Source of the DNA: Mytilus californianus
Lineage: Eukaryota; Mollusca; Bivalvia; Mytilida; Mytilidae
Direction: 5' to 3'
Length of the DNA stretch: 64,000 nt
Assembly (NCBI RefSeq): GCF_021869535.1
Contig: NW_026262668.1
Coordinates: 75,599,558 to 75,663,557 of the forward strand
Positions within the stretch are counted from its first letter, which is position 1; every line of letters begins with the position of its first letter. This document shows, one piece after another, positions 23,501 to 35,488 of the stretch. A model generated the notes under the pieces. It saw nothing but the letters and a program-made list of their open reading frames with translations. It was not told the DNA's origin and made no database searches. The translations under genes and the position numbers were made by a program.

Positions 23501-26500
23501 TGATTAACAATTGTGAAATAACGCAAACGTTCATCGAATGTTGTTAAATTTGCTATATGTCTTGCCTCGCGCAAAAGCCTGACCAAATGGTTATCTTTTA
23601 TCAAAATATAGATTGTTGTCATAAACGTTATTATTTGAAAGAATGAAAATTAATACGTTTTCTTGAAATCCACCCTATAACTAATTGTTTTAAAAAGAAA
23701 ACAATATAATTGACCTGTTAAAACTGTGGCTTTTATCTTCTAATATAACATTCAAAAGTACAAGGTGGAACGATCAATTCGTAAATAATATTGTAGCAGT
23801 TGTTTTAAAGGGTAAAAAGAAAAGGGGAAAACGAGTATAACATTGGTCTGATCCCTGGGAAATAAATATGAAGCTTCAACATTTCAACATTTCAGGTGAA
23901 TTATTGTTTTCCCAAAAGTTGGAACTGGTTTTACAGTATTTTAACCCGTTTCCAGGAAAAGCTCTTGCTTTTATAATAAATGAAGAAAAAAATCCAGGTG
24001 AACATCTGTGGATAACTTATACGTCTGAGTCTATCAATATACTTTATACCACACATCTCCTTTTATTCATATTTGATAGTTTGAACATCAAAATAAAATT
24101 TGCGATGTAAAATGATAACCCAATACTTGACAAGTTATGGTCCTAGTACCTGAATAATAATCGACTAATTTCCGTACGTGAATTGTTTTCGTGAAATGAT
24201 ACACATTTTATACCCAGGAATTAAATTTCATACCTATTCTTTCCTTTATATCATGATTTATATTAATGCACATTTTTCAAGTGTGAACATGGCCGTCTTC
24301 TGGCCTTAAAGGCCTATCTTGTTAAGCTAATATTTCACCCACAAAGTTACCCCAAACACTTCTGGTTTGAATTAAATTCTTTAGAGATGTATCACATCTA
24401 TATTATAGATTGTGTACTAAATTAAATGATGTGGGGCATTGCGGGTATATTTATACCCGATCGTATTCTGAATCAAAAGCATGATACATTTTCCCACACT
24501 CAAGTATGTAGTTACAATGAATAAGTTTTATAGTTTTATTTTCTCTTATATATTTTATATCTTTCCTCTAATCAATGGACCACAGGATGATTTGAATACA
24601 TTTCAACTAGTCATAAAATATTTCGGTTTTTTTCCAATGGTTGTGATTCATTCTTGAGCTCCAATGTTTTAAATTTTCATTTTAAGGAATGTAGTATATA
24701 TTACAAAGTATACGAGAATGAACATCTAGGCGGTATCGTAGTCTTTTATAACGAAAGAACCATAAAATAAGGCATTATTTTAAAGGCTCCCGGAATACAA
24801 AACAAAATGATTTTTGTTTAGATGAGACTCGTTATAACTGTTCTCTAGAATGTTTTTGTCTTTACAAATCTGTCATGTCTTCGCATGATAGCAATTGAAT
24901 TCCCCTAAACGCATTCTAAGTGGTTAACATCCTGCTTTATTTCCCTGTTGAGAGGTGTTTTTGAACAAGATATTTTGATAATACCAATTAATTTATCGAT
25001 ATAAGGCAATATTAGCAATTCCTAATTCGTGTTGTTTGGACCATTGGGATTCATTGATTTGATAATGCTAATTGACCGCATACAATCAGATTTGGTCTTT
25101 TAACATAATGAAAAAGCTTATTTTCAAGATATTATTTCCCTGAAGAAGAAAAACGCTGAACAAGGTGGAGAGACAGAAGCCAATACTTGTCAAGAAAAAA
25201 TAACGCAATCTGTATTCTGATTCATTTTTTCGCAGAATATGTTAATGTAAAATACATTCATTTTTGTATACCAATTAAAACACATGAATATTAACGCAAC
25301 ATTTCTGTAAACAGGAGAATATTCGCAGAGTTGGAATCAATCAGGACTATTGTTCTGAAGTACATTGTTTTAGTGTCAATCAATTTGGCATTCATGACAG
25401 GCCCTTGGCTAATTTCGTACCTTCTCTGAATATTTACAATGAGACCAGGATATTTACCAATAGAAACTTTGCCCGAGGAACCGTTAATCAAATAAAATAT
25501 TATAAATTGAAAATCCCGAAGAAAGATTATGATCGCTCGTTTGTTTTTCATGTATTTTTTATCTTTTAATAATTCTAATCTTGTAATTACAGATTGATAA
25601 ACACCTATACGTATTGAAATTACATACGAAATGCCAGAGGCAACGATGGAAGATATGTCAACTAGCGAATCTATTCCATGAGAAGTGAATTAATTGATAT
25701 TCGGCAAATGACCTTTTAAATTTATAAAGTTGTATGAATAGTCTTTGTTGCGTTTGATTCAATCCTCAGTAAGGTCAACATTTTCAAATTTAATAATATA
25801 ATAATGCAAGAGAATGGAAATTTACAAAAAGAAAAAATTAACCATGAGCAAACAAAAGTACGTGCAGTGTTGCACTGGAATACAGATAAGCTGTAACAGT
25901 ATACAAGTAAAAATATAGTCAATGTCCTCTGTTATCCAAATAAACTATCTGATACCAATGCCATAAACTTCATTAGGTATGATCGATACAAAAAGTTTTG
26001 GAAGCCAAAAAGAAACCCGTTTCCCAAGCACGATACCAACGTCAGGCAGCTTTTGCAATAAAATATAGACCAAGGACAATTGCATTATATAAAACTTTGA
26101 AACTGCTTTGAAAGTATTCCATTTATTCATGAGATAGGTTAACAATTTTGATATTCTTATTTAAAAAACAAAACAAAGATGTTTGCATGTTTAATCAAAC
26201 TGCTACTTCTGTTACAGTAAAAAAATAACTGTCATTTAATAATTTCTATCGTCCATTTCAAAACAATAACTACTAAATAATAAGCATTTTCTTTAAACAC
26301 AAGCGTGAATGTGATTTATTCAATTAGAGAAAATAATAGATAATTTCACTAAATTTCCTTATGATTAAAAAAATAACACCACTTTTCTCCCAAAAATCAA
26401 TATAATTATGTTCGAACAGATACTTTCTAACATGGATTAAGGAGAATTCGGCCTACACTGCGTATTTTTCTTGTCAAATAAATAAGCCACTTTGTGTTTA

Positions 26501-28914
26501 CAGCATCTTATCAAAGATTATTATGAAATTTTAAGCACCAGCGTGCTTGCTGATTGAGTATAATCATGTATTATTTTCTTTGGGTCTAAACTGATTATTT
26601 AGGGTAATTTCCCAGGTAAATGCTGTTCTTAGAACCCTAATTAAGATAATTTCATCCCTAAAATTGTTTAATTTTGGTAGAATTTAAGTAAATTGATGGC
26701 AAAACGCTGGATATATAAATTGGAGTTTAAAGAAAAGCTCCAGTAGCAAATGTAGGGACTAAACTTATAAAGTAAGAAAGGTGCACTAAATTTAGCGAAA
26801 TATAATTAGATAAAATTCAATTTTTAGACATGGAATTTAACCGGACAAATATTAAGAAGAATAACAGATTCTCTGATATTAGGAAAACCTGTATTTGTGG
26901 GATTTTTTTTTAACAATTTCCGTATAAGGTAAATAAAGAAATATTTCAAACTTGCATTTTGATATAAAACATTTTATTTTATCAATAAAACTATTTATTA
27001 AAATTAAAATATTCTTCAAGCAAGCCTTTTAATTTTGAAAGCCAGTTAATTTTTCGTCAAATGTAAAGTTGATTGTTAGCACAAAACTCTTGCTATATGT
27101 ACCATCATTTCAAAACTTCAACAATAATTTTTTTCACAAAAATTAAAAATGGAGACACACTTACCTGAGTTTGTGTTAGGCCTAGGGATGCTGCTAGTTC
27201 TGCTCTCTCGGGTAATGCAAGATACTGCGTTCTCTGGAATCGGCGGTTTAACTGTTGTAGCTGAAGACTGGAGTATATCGTCCGGGGTTTCCTCATCTTC
27301 TTACCCTTACCATTTATACGGAGTTCCTCTATCTGAGACTTGTCTATAGACATAAAAAATAAATCTTCAGTTGCTATAAACAGAAATGTTGCTAAGATAA
27401 AAATGGAGGAATAAACAATATCAAACAAATCAAAAAGAAAATTCTTTGATAAAAATATGAATATTACAGGAATTATTTCTCCTATAATTTTGAAATTATT
27501 TATATTGAAAAATTTACTGCAGCAAACAAATATTTCCACCTTTAGAAATTTAACATATAAAGCTGTTCCACTAAGTCATGCTTTTGGGATTTTTTTGTGC
27601 TGAATTTTGTCTTTATTTATATATATATATTATAAATGTTAAAATTGTTAAAATTCTACACCTTGGGTAGGATTTCAATTGAACAATATCTCCTTGAGTC
27701 CATCTTTATCAAAATTTAAACACTCCATTATAAATTTTTCCAAGTGTTTGCAATTAAAACATTATAATTAATATATTAATTTCAATGGGGTATGATACTA
27801 TTTCTAAATTTTAAATACGCTTCGTCTTAAGTAGCAATAGTGAAATATTATTTGTGACAGTTTTCCATTTTACTCATTGTCCCGTGCCAAACAGGTAAAG
27901 GCACACAATGTTCATTTTTGTGATATATTAACACTGCATTTCAATATATAGTGTCAATTTTACAAATGCACTCATTTTCGCCCTTTTAAGCTATTCTATG
28001 CTATTTTAAAAAATGTTTACTTCAAAAAATAACTGAAATTAATGATTTTTGTCTCTCATTATTATACTATGTTAAATAAAACATTGTGATAATGTTCCTT
28101 GGAAAAAAAATGAGTTCGACATCAAACATAATTTTAGATTCCTGTTTATCGCTTAAAATCTTTACGTTTGATGGCGTTTAATTACTTTGAAAATTTTATT
28201 TAAATCGGAAAATCTCAAGGAGGTTTGATTACTCAATTTTCATACTTTTACCAGACCCTTTGCTTAGATTTTTTTAATTTTGTGATCATTGGTCGTGAAA
28301 AAGTTGTATTCATTAGAAACTTCCGACATGTTCGACTCTTTTGTTTAAACGCATGGTTAAAAGATCAACAACGTTATATTGAGATGTGATCATGTTTTAA
28401 GGAGAGACCGTTTTATAAACATAACCTTGAAATAAACAAGAGAAACATACATGTCAAAAATACAACACTGTCCTTTTACTAACCGCTTTAAGGTGGGCGT
28501 AAAGTTGCATGACCGATTCGTCATGTGTACAATTGGTATCATACGATCGTTTTATGCTATAAGAAAAAACTGTAGAATAAATACAAAACATAAATTTTAC
28601 TTACCATCTCTCGGAGGTGAAGGACTTTGATGGTAATGTGGCATTGGAAACGGATGTCCTGCAGGTGGCTGATACCCGGAGGGTGACATAGAGTTCATAT
28701 GAAATGGATACCCAAGTGACCGTGCATGTTGAGGATTAGAGAATATACTGTCTCCATGTTGTCCCGAATGTGGATGTCCTTGGTACAGAGAACGGTTAGG
28801 GTATGCCGGGTGAGTCATTCCGTGGGGCATACCAGGCTGTTGTTGTAGATCCATGAATGCTGACTTGCCACCCATTTCCTGGTCGAGACCCTCGGGTCCA
28901 CCAACGTTCAACAT
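20120..28914 (-). CDS. Dlx: Distal-less (Dlx) homeodomain transcription factor, whole gene span, three coding exons
   Basis: Join of 28605-28914, 27165-27343 and 20120-20560 on the minus strand: 310+179+441 = 930 nt, 309 residues plus TAA. Seen: [10 protein letters not shown] (residues 16-25) and SLGYPF (66-71) near the N-terminus, a homeodomain at about residues 120-179, and a Ser/Pro/Gln/Met-rich C-terminus. The homeodomain has W48, F49, Q50, N51 and R53, and helix 3 reads [26 protein letters not shown] just before and into the homeodomain, and the GKSAF and LGYPF motifs, are diagnostic of the Dlx/Distal-less family. Family knowledge: nuclear protein binding TAATT-core sites, with a role in appendage, neural and sensory patterning. 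The intron between homeodomain residues 44 and 45 is, as I recall, shared with vertebrate Dlx genes. All splice junctions are GT/AG with compatible phases. No frameshift or missing key residue is visible. Confidence 0.97.
20561..27164 (-). other. Dlx: Dlx intron 2
   Basis: A 6604-bp phase-0 intron splitting the homeobox between residues 44 and 45. It is mostly AT-rich single-copy-looking sequence, strikingly poorer in recognisable interspersed repeats than the 46-64 kb region. It contains a FOX-type inverted motif block (20801-20930), a GC-rich island (23130-23280) and an 18-bp palindrome (24442-24459). Several TAATTA/TAATTG homeodomain-type cores are present, for example near 23287 and 25066. 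Open frames inside it (such as 22762-23004, minus, 80 codons) have no recognisable homology and are at the length expected by chance. Confidence 0.9.
27165..27343 (-). CDS. Dlx: Dlx coding exon 2 (homeodomain arm, helices 1-2, start of helix 3)
   Basis: The acceptor is ...TCTATAG|ACAAGTC and the donor is ACTCAG|GTAAGTG. The 179 nt complete codon 104 and encode residues 105-163, ending in phase 0 after GLTQTQ. The exon contains the basic lead-in [12 protein letters not shown], then [20 protein letters not shown] and the helix 2 segment [16 protein letters not shown]. Homeodomain residues L16 and F20 of the hydrophobic core are present. If the donor were not used, the frame would run only about 18 codons into the intron before a stop, giving a protein without a complete helix 3. 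Residue identity to known Dlx homeodomains is near complete by eye, so the assignment is secure. Confidence 0.97.
27344..28604 (-). other. Dlx: Dlx intron 1
   Basis: A 1261-bp phase-1 intron with GTAAGT donor and TATAG acceptor. It is AT-rich, with a short TA run near 27616-27630 and no coding signal. A somewhat more complex patch near 28490-28550 (on + 'aaggtgggcgtaaagttgc' and onward) lies just downstream of exon 1 in transcript direction. I see no recognisable repeat family in it. Confidence 0.9.
28605..28914 (-). CDS. Dlx: Dlx coding exon 1 (N-terminal region)
   Basis: Encodes residues 1-103 plus the first base of codon 104. The ATG at 28912-28914 has A at -3, and an in-frame TGA lies 36 nt upstream (28948-28950), so this is the first usable ATG on the contiguous sequence. 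The exon holds the Dlx N-terminal motif [10 protein letters not shown] and the LGYPF motif, in a Gly/Pro/His/Gln/Met-rich low-complexity context. The donor reads GATG|GTAAGT, a strong consensus, and leaves phase 1. The split codon G|AC gives Asp104, so the junction reads SPPRDDKSQ, close to the SPPKDD seen in other Dlx proteins. The N-terminal arm is shorter than in fly Dll, from memory. A further upstream non-coding exon cannot be excluded. Confidence 0.95.
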
Positions 28915-29290
28915 CTTATAATCGTTATATTGGTGAATATCCAGATTTCAGGATATGATACACAACTTCAAAAATTTTGTTGATGGTTGTTCAATGTTCG
29001 TGATCGAAATTCGATTTCAAGTTGTCAAAATGAGCTTGGCATCAATAACAAAGCTCGGTACACAGTAATGTTGACTGTAGTTATTAAGGGTAATTTTAGA
29101 TAAATAGTCCTATACCCGGTGATCAACTACTCTCATTCTCTATGCAAGAGCGCTATTAAATGTTATTACTTTCAGAATAAACCTTGTATTTAAATCTGTG
29201 AACACGACCCAAAACTTATTTAGTCTATTCATCAGTTGTAGTTAACCCCGCCTATTTATGTTAATGTTGAACATGATTGGTCCGTTCCGT
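28915..29290 (-). promoter_or_regulatory. Candidate Dlx 5' UTR and core promoter
   Basis: On the minus strand, reading toward the gene, the order is CCAATC (29275-29280), CATAAATAG (29252-29260), a GGCGGGG GC-box-like element (29246-29252) and ATTTAAATAC (29186-29195). This is about 270-365 nt before the ATG. Each motif is short and could occur by chance; the ordered cluster near the start is the only support. No initiator could be assigned. Confidence 0.3.
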
Positions 29291-32200
29291 TTGAGTTGAC
29301 ATTTACACACGAGTCAGTCGAGTAATTTAGAAGTAATAGTACTCTAATAAAGAAAGTCAGAAAAACTCATGGTTTAAACAAACAAAAATCAACGTTAATT
29401 AAATTTGAAAGCAGTGTTAAATACACATGTTATTTTACACAATGGTTACACTTGAGTGGCTTTACTTCACGGGTAGATAGCTAATCAAATCAATGAAAAG
29501 GTAAAAAAGTATTTTTGATTTAGAAATTAATTAACATCTATTGTTTTGTCTTCAGCAAATTCATCACAAGAATAAAAAAAATACAATGACATTTTTTGTT
29601 GAAATTTCTCAGCGTGGCTTTTCGTACCATATATTTAAATAGTTGTGTTTAAACTTTGCTACCAGGCGCAGACACCTTTCACAATATTTTGGCGCCAGTA
29701 CCTGACCAAACTTTCTTTATATTTTTTCCTGTGATTTTTTTCTCAGTTTCATTTTAAAGTTGTCTTTTATTTGCCGCGTATAATAACGTGGGAAAATGAA
29801 TTGATAAAACAATAATAGTAGTAGTTTATATCTTATAAAATTCATATTGTTTATGCATAATTTTTATGCATAATTCTCTACATGAAAACTGTTATTTCAT
29901 TTATTGGAATGTAAGATTTTTTTCAATTTTTTTTTTTTGGGGGGGGGGGCCTTATAAGAAACAAAAAAGGAAGAACAATATAAAAATAAGTATTAAAAAT
30001 TCAAAAGAAACATTCCTTCTAAACTTCGAACGGCGATTAGAATCAATGCACTATACCGCATGTATAATAAAATGAAATCTTTAAACAAAAAAAACAATAA
30101 CGTATTTGTTTAAAATTCAAACAAATGTAAAATTGCCTTTTCTATATTAATTGAAAATGCACAAAACATAGGGTCAATCTTAGTAATAATAATTTGTTTC
30201 TAACCCGTAATTATTAGAGTAATTCAATCAAATAATGCATATTAAAACTTGTAAGTCTGAAATCGAAAAACATGTTAATATTTATTCATTAATTTGTCTT
30301 TTTTTGTATTCATTGTCTTCTTTCTCTGTCTTTCATTGGTTATTATTTATCTAAATAAAAAAAAACCCATCAAATTTCAAAATAATAATCCATATTGTTT
30401 TAGCTTTTTCATGTGACTTATATTGTGTATTTCGCTCGAGCGGGGTTTTAAGTGATACTTGAATTGGGTACTTGACTATTTTCATTCCATAAAATGGTTT
30501 GTAAATGTCTTCTAATTACCCGGTAATAACCTGTGATTAACGGGTTCATTGATAACTCAATCACACTCGAATCCACCGGGACGATTTACATAGCGGTTTT
30601 ATAATAACATATTTAGGAGTTTATTTAATAAGATATTAACGTAAAAAGTGTCATAATCTATTAAAAATCTTGTTATTTTTGAATTACATTTATAAAATAA
30701 AAATACAGATAATAACACGCTTTAAGACAAGCTTAACTACCATTTTCCTAGACCCGAGAGGATTATTATTTAAAATAGAGGATAAATTACCAATATTTGG
30801 ATAAATTACATGGTTATGTGTATTTGCTTTATTGTGCAGGTTTACAAATGGACTTTAGATGATGCATTAATGCAAGCACGCAAACTGGATTCCTAAAACG
30901 TGAGATAGCGGAGTAAATACTTGAAAAAAGAGATAGCGGAGTACGGCCCGTTGAGTAAAAGCTTGTAATAAGAAATGGCCCGTAACATACTTAAAGAAAA
31001 CAAATCAACTCTCATTAAGGTTTCTTCAGAGATTTTAATTATAGCTGAAAAAAATACGTTATATCAATGTCTTGTATGCCTATTGTAAAGCTATTCCTAT
31101 GAGGTGAAAATTAAATAAAAGCAAAATGGTATAAGTATATTATTGGACATTATTTAAAGTTAAACTTACTATTAATAAAATCTAAGTTAGATATTTGTCA
31201 AAATTATTATAACAAGGAGTGTTAAAATTACCATGTAAAAGTTGAAGATATAAAAAGATCTATCGGGCTTAATTTTCAATTCTAGAATCCGTAAAAAAAA
31301 TATGGACAATTGGGAAGGCTACTTTTATACATTTAACCTGATTTTTGGAATAGAATGCCCGCCTTACCATATCCATCACATGAAAGATCCAGGAGAAATA
31401 AGATTGTTTAAAATATTTAAATGATAAGTAAACAATGAACATTTGTTCTCGCAATTCCTTATCAAATAAATGAAAGATTACATGGTTTGCTTCTGAATTT
31501 TTAAGCCTATGATATTTTCACAATTCTTTAACAATTATGAATTTATTTCTTTTTTTAGTAAATTATTGCTTAGGCACATCTAAGTTACCGTTTTTATAAT
31601 TATATTGACATTTGTTGCATAGATATTTCATTAAAAGTAAAAATAATAATCTTTTCTTAAATTTTCATCACTTTGACTTTTTATTTATTTGTTTTTTTAA
31701 TTGCTATTTTGTGTCTCTTAATTGATTCCGTTTTTTAAGATGCAATTCATCGATTAAAACTCAAAAGCTTTTTTAAGAAACTGAACCAAAAATTAGCAGA
31801 ATTGAATTAGCAACAATACATATATGACTGATGTATATTTCTGGGATATAGAGTCCTAGTCATTTCTTTAAAAATTCATTGTGGAATCAGTTCTTTTTAA
31901 AAGGAATAATTGAATAATAAAAGGTATTATTTAAAAAAAATATTCCTGATAGTGTCCATTTTTTATAAAAACTTCACCATTCTGTTAGGATTGCTTAAAA
32001 TCATTTTATTACAAAATTACAAATTATTTGCTTTTTGATTTTTATCAGTGTTGTATGTTGACTTTTTTGTATCGGTTAAAAATCTAATCGATAATCGATT
32101 AAAAGATTGTAAACACCAAGTATTGTAATTTCTAATAGTTTACGGATTTATGGTTTTTGAAATAAAACACCAGATCGTAGTATTTGATTAAATTTCAATC

Positions 32201-32867
32201 GAAAAAATAACTTTGAACAAGTGGCAACTAGTTTTTCTAGTTTTTCCATGTTCTTTGTTGCTCTATTTTTGTGATTTCATTTTGAACAAAATATTTCAAT
32301 GAATACATTTTGATTGAAGGTTTGACACCGAATGTTCAATAAAATATAATCATATGTTTAGACATATAAATAAACAATGTATCGCAAGCCACAATTTCCG
32401 AAGTTTTATAAAACCATCAATTGTAAGGTTTTTATTGACTCTTATATACCTTCGTTTATAATGCATGATTTGAGATATTATTCTTATTACCACCAATGCG
32501 ACATAACCCATTTTCAAAAGCACATATAGTGCTGATATATGATTCTAAAGTTATATCACAGTGTACTTAAAAAAGTAAGGCGAAGATGTAAAAAATAAAT
32601 TCTGATGTCGTACGTAAAATCAATATAATCATATACCTCACTTAAAGTGGTAAATCTGCATGCCAGTTTCAATGCTGTAACAGAAATCCTGAGCCTGGTA
32701 TAGTTACTTCGATCATTCTTTGATATTTTTTTTTCTTTGCAATAGACAAAATCATCCGAGTCTGCAAGGTATCCCGGTAACTTGTTACTATACATCATGT
32801 ACTGTGTTACACCTCTAGATACAGCCGACGAGAAAAGGCATTACCCGATTAACGAAAGAGGCCATAT
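29291..32867. other. AT-rich upstream flank of Dlx
   Basis: No gene is supported. It holds a T12-G11 tract (29927-29949), a more complex patch at about 29650-29715, and another at 30500-30600 (words such as 'gtgattaacgggttcattg'). A 'gagatagcggagta' word is duplicated 40 bp apart near 30901-30955. Regulatory function is only inferred from position. Confidence 0.4.
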
Positions 32868-33040
32868 TTTAAAGCCTAGTTGGTCGAGTGGTCTAGGGCG
32901 CTAGACACAGTTCGGGCTTATTGTCACGATGTCACAGAAGCAGGGGTTCGAATACCGCTGAGGGAAGAAAAAAAAATTGTTAACGCAAATTGCTATTTCC
33001 CCATTGTTGGGCTCTATTTCAGACGAAGAATATATAAAAT
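32868..33040 (+). repeat. tRNA-Leu-derived SINE
   Basis: The head resembles a tRNA-Leu/Ser type gene. The A-box-like region 'tggtcgagtgg' (32881-32891) is followed by 'tctagggcgctagac'. The B-box-like 'ggttcgaatacc' (32945-32956) has one insertion/mismatch against the consensus. The 3' half does not fold as a mature tRNA, and an A-rich segment and a body ('ccattgttgggctctatttc') follow. This points to a pol III SINE rather than a functional tRNA gene. Confidence 0.6.
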
Positions 33041-33217
33041 ATGGTATTAGATTCCTGGTAGTTTCTGTTAAATTTATTCACATTTGTTTTCGTCTCGGGG
33101 CGAGTTAGAGCTTGATATATTGTATAAACACATGTACGTCTATTGTCGAATACTGCGAGTCTTTTGGTTAGTTGGGTCGTTGGGTTGTCTCATTGACGTA
33201 TCCATATATTCACGACC

Positions 33218-33345
33218 CGTCCTAAGATATACCTTAAACTGTCCTTGTATATGTCTTAGACTGTAAACCAACGCTTTTCTTATATATAGTTCTAATGATG
33301 AAGGTCTGAGGATTGTTCTAAGATATATTCATGTTCAATTAAAAG
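33218..33345. repeat. Short repeat with cctaaga/tcttaga inverted words
   Basis: Order 'cctaagatatacc', 'tatgtcttagactgtaaacc' and 'ctgaggattgttctaagata'. A second diverged copy is at about 52640-52775 ('acgtcttagattgtaaatc', 'ggacaatcctaagttata'). Confidence 0.5.
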
Positions 33346-33895
33346 CATCCTTTCTTTTTATACATTAAACTAAAACATTTAATTAAAATTAATATAAAAG
33401 TAATATTATCATTATAGTATGAAAGGTAATTATTTATTTGATCATGGTGACTATATGATACCTATATCTTATATACCATAGTAAAAATAAAAATACGAGG
33501 AAAAACTAATGAATAGAACCTCATTGATGCCTTTCATTTGTTTCAAACCGTAGAAGACGAATTCAAACCAGTCATGCAGACACGTACATGTACGTCCAGC
33601 ATGGTATTTCCGTGGACATTCATTCTATGGAGAATACAATATAAACTGCTGATGACTGTATGGAATGGTATTTTTTAAATACAAATAACACCTCAAAAGC
33701 ACGAAAGTTCAGTGTGCAACACAATAAATAATATAATTGCAAAGGCATTGACTCTTTGATTATCCTAAGACATTTTTTTAATGTCTTAAATTTACAATAT
33801 ATATATTTGAGGACATAGACTAACTTCAGACACGTTCAAAAACTTCACTTAAGACGACGATATGCCATAAGACCATATTAAGATATGTCTTAGTC
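33346..33895. other. AT-rich intergenic DNA
   Basis: No gene. It contains the perfect 14-bp palindrome ACGTACATGTACGT at 33582-33595. Confidence 0.4.
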
Positions 33896-34215
33896 CTACG
33901 ATACCTTCGAAACACTGGGTCCTTGATTATATAACGAATCCTTATTTTTTATTTTGTTTATTAAAGTGTCCGTCCAAATCCATTCCTGAAGAGTTTTTTC
34001 CGTATTGCCAAAACACACAAAGTTGTATTTCAACTTTCTGTGTGTGGTTTGTTTAACATTGTAACATAAGCGGGGATTCATCTTTTCCAACACTATTTTC
34101 GTGTACATTTTAAATAGGAATGACATTTGAGTAAATCTTCTTAAGCCAGCTGTCAAACGTCACATGACTTAAACATGACGGCGGCGCTGGATGGCGGATA
34201 GAGTGACGTCGTGGA
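33896..34215 (-). other. Candidate small transcription unit: GC-rich promoter-like patch and 76-codon frame
   Basis: On the minus strand the patch 34140-34215 has TGACGTCAC-type (CRE-like), CCGCCATC (YY1-like) and GTCATGTGAC palindromic E-box-like words. It is followed by an ATG (34124-34126) opening a 76-codon frame to a stop at 33896. The product has no recognised domain (Lys/Asn/Thr-rich). AATAAA occurs inside the frame near 33956-33963. It could be chance; the promoter-like word density is the reason to note it. Confidence 0.2.
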
Positions 34216-35296
34216 GATGTTGTAATTCAATAGAAAATGACATTTTAGATGTGTGCATTTTCTAATGATGCGTCAGAAATGAAAAAGAATGAGGTTTGGT
34301 ATCTTATATTCATTCACCCACTATCTCAAATTTCTACAAAATGAATGATCCATTTTTGTTATTTAGATTCTGTTATTTTGTACTTTCTCTCTTCCTCGTT
34401 GTTTCATTTGTCGAATTATGCGTGTGATATTTTTTCTACATTTCTCGAAGTAATAGCTATCAACTTTAGAAAACACTCAGTTATAGACATAAAAATATGT
34501 CGTTGGTTGCTAACGATTATATACAATACCCTTTAAGATATTAACATAATATAACTATCACAACTACCCCCCTCACCCGTCCCCCAAAAAACAACGCAAA
34601 AAGAAAAAAGACCAAACCCAAAGAAAGGGTTTTATTTACATCTAAAGTAAAATGTTGTAAAAGCCATAACATTTTCTAGTGCTGGTTAGTACTTAATAAA
34701 ATGGGGACATATCAGTTCATAAGCGGAAGCCAGCTGTTGCATTGAATACATATGAGTAAAAATGTTAACGGATTGACAACTGCATAAAACTTGTAATTTA
34801 CAAAATAGAAAGCCAACACATATATAGATGATTTTAGTTTTGACGATTAAAAATATTATACTTATAAATATTATATAAGCAATTTAAGGGTGTATTTATG
34901 TGTGTCAATTCTCAGGCAGACACAATCATTTTATTATATATCAAAATCATTCCAATGGTACCAAAAAGTCAGAAGACAAATGTTAATTGTCATAATTTAT
35001 ACAATAACAACCAATTTTAGGAGAAAACAAGTAAAATTGAAGTAATATTTTTCGTATACTGACATGACATTTTGTTTATCACTAATATCTGACAGCTATG
35101 GTATTTAACTAAATAGACAGGACAAGATCCTCAATCACAAATATGAGCAATGAACGTCATTACATTTTTTCTGGAAAAGTACATCGTGGCTTGGAAATGT
35201 TCATGTCACAGTTTTCATGACTATCTTTGTCAACAATCGTGACAAATTTGTGAGACAATTATTCCTAATGATAGACAAACCACACACAATATAATA
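34216..35296. other. AT-rich intergenic DNA, nothing recognised
   Basis: No coding signal, RNA gene or identified repeat. Confidence 0.4.
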
Positions 35297-35430
35297 CAAG
35301 GAGATTTGGCGTACACGCCAATGGGACAACAACACAACACCACCCCAAAAGACACCACCTGATCAACATACAGTCTTCAGCAATAGACAGGGATCTGATC
35401 AACATAGTCTTTATCAATAGACAAGGGTGG
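35297..35430 (-). repeat. Short interspersed repeat (gatgtggggtat family)
   Basis: 'aaggagatttggcgtacacg', 'ccaatgggacaacaacac' and 'acatacagtcttcagcaata'. The 'gatcaacat..agtctt..caatagac' word is duplicated within it (about 35373 and 35396). Confidence 0.55.
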
Positions 35431-35488
35431 ACACAATGTATATGAAGCTCTAAATTGCCCTGAGTCTGTAGTTGGGTCGTGAATAAAT

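Noticed and set aside
32879-32960. Functional tRNA gene
   Set aside because: The acceptor-stem ends do not pair convincingly, and an A-rich link and SINE-like body follow.
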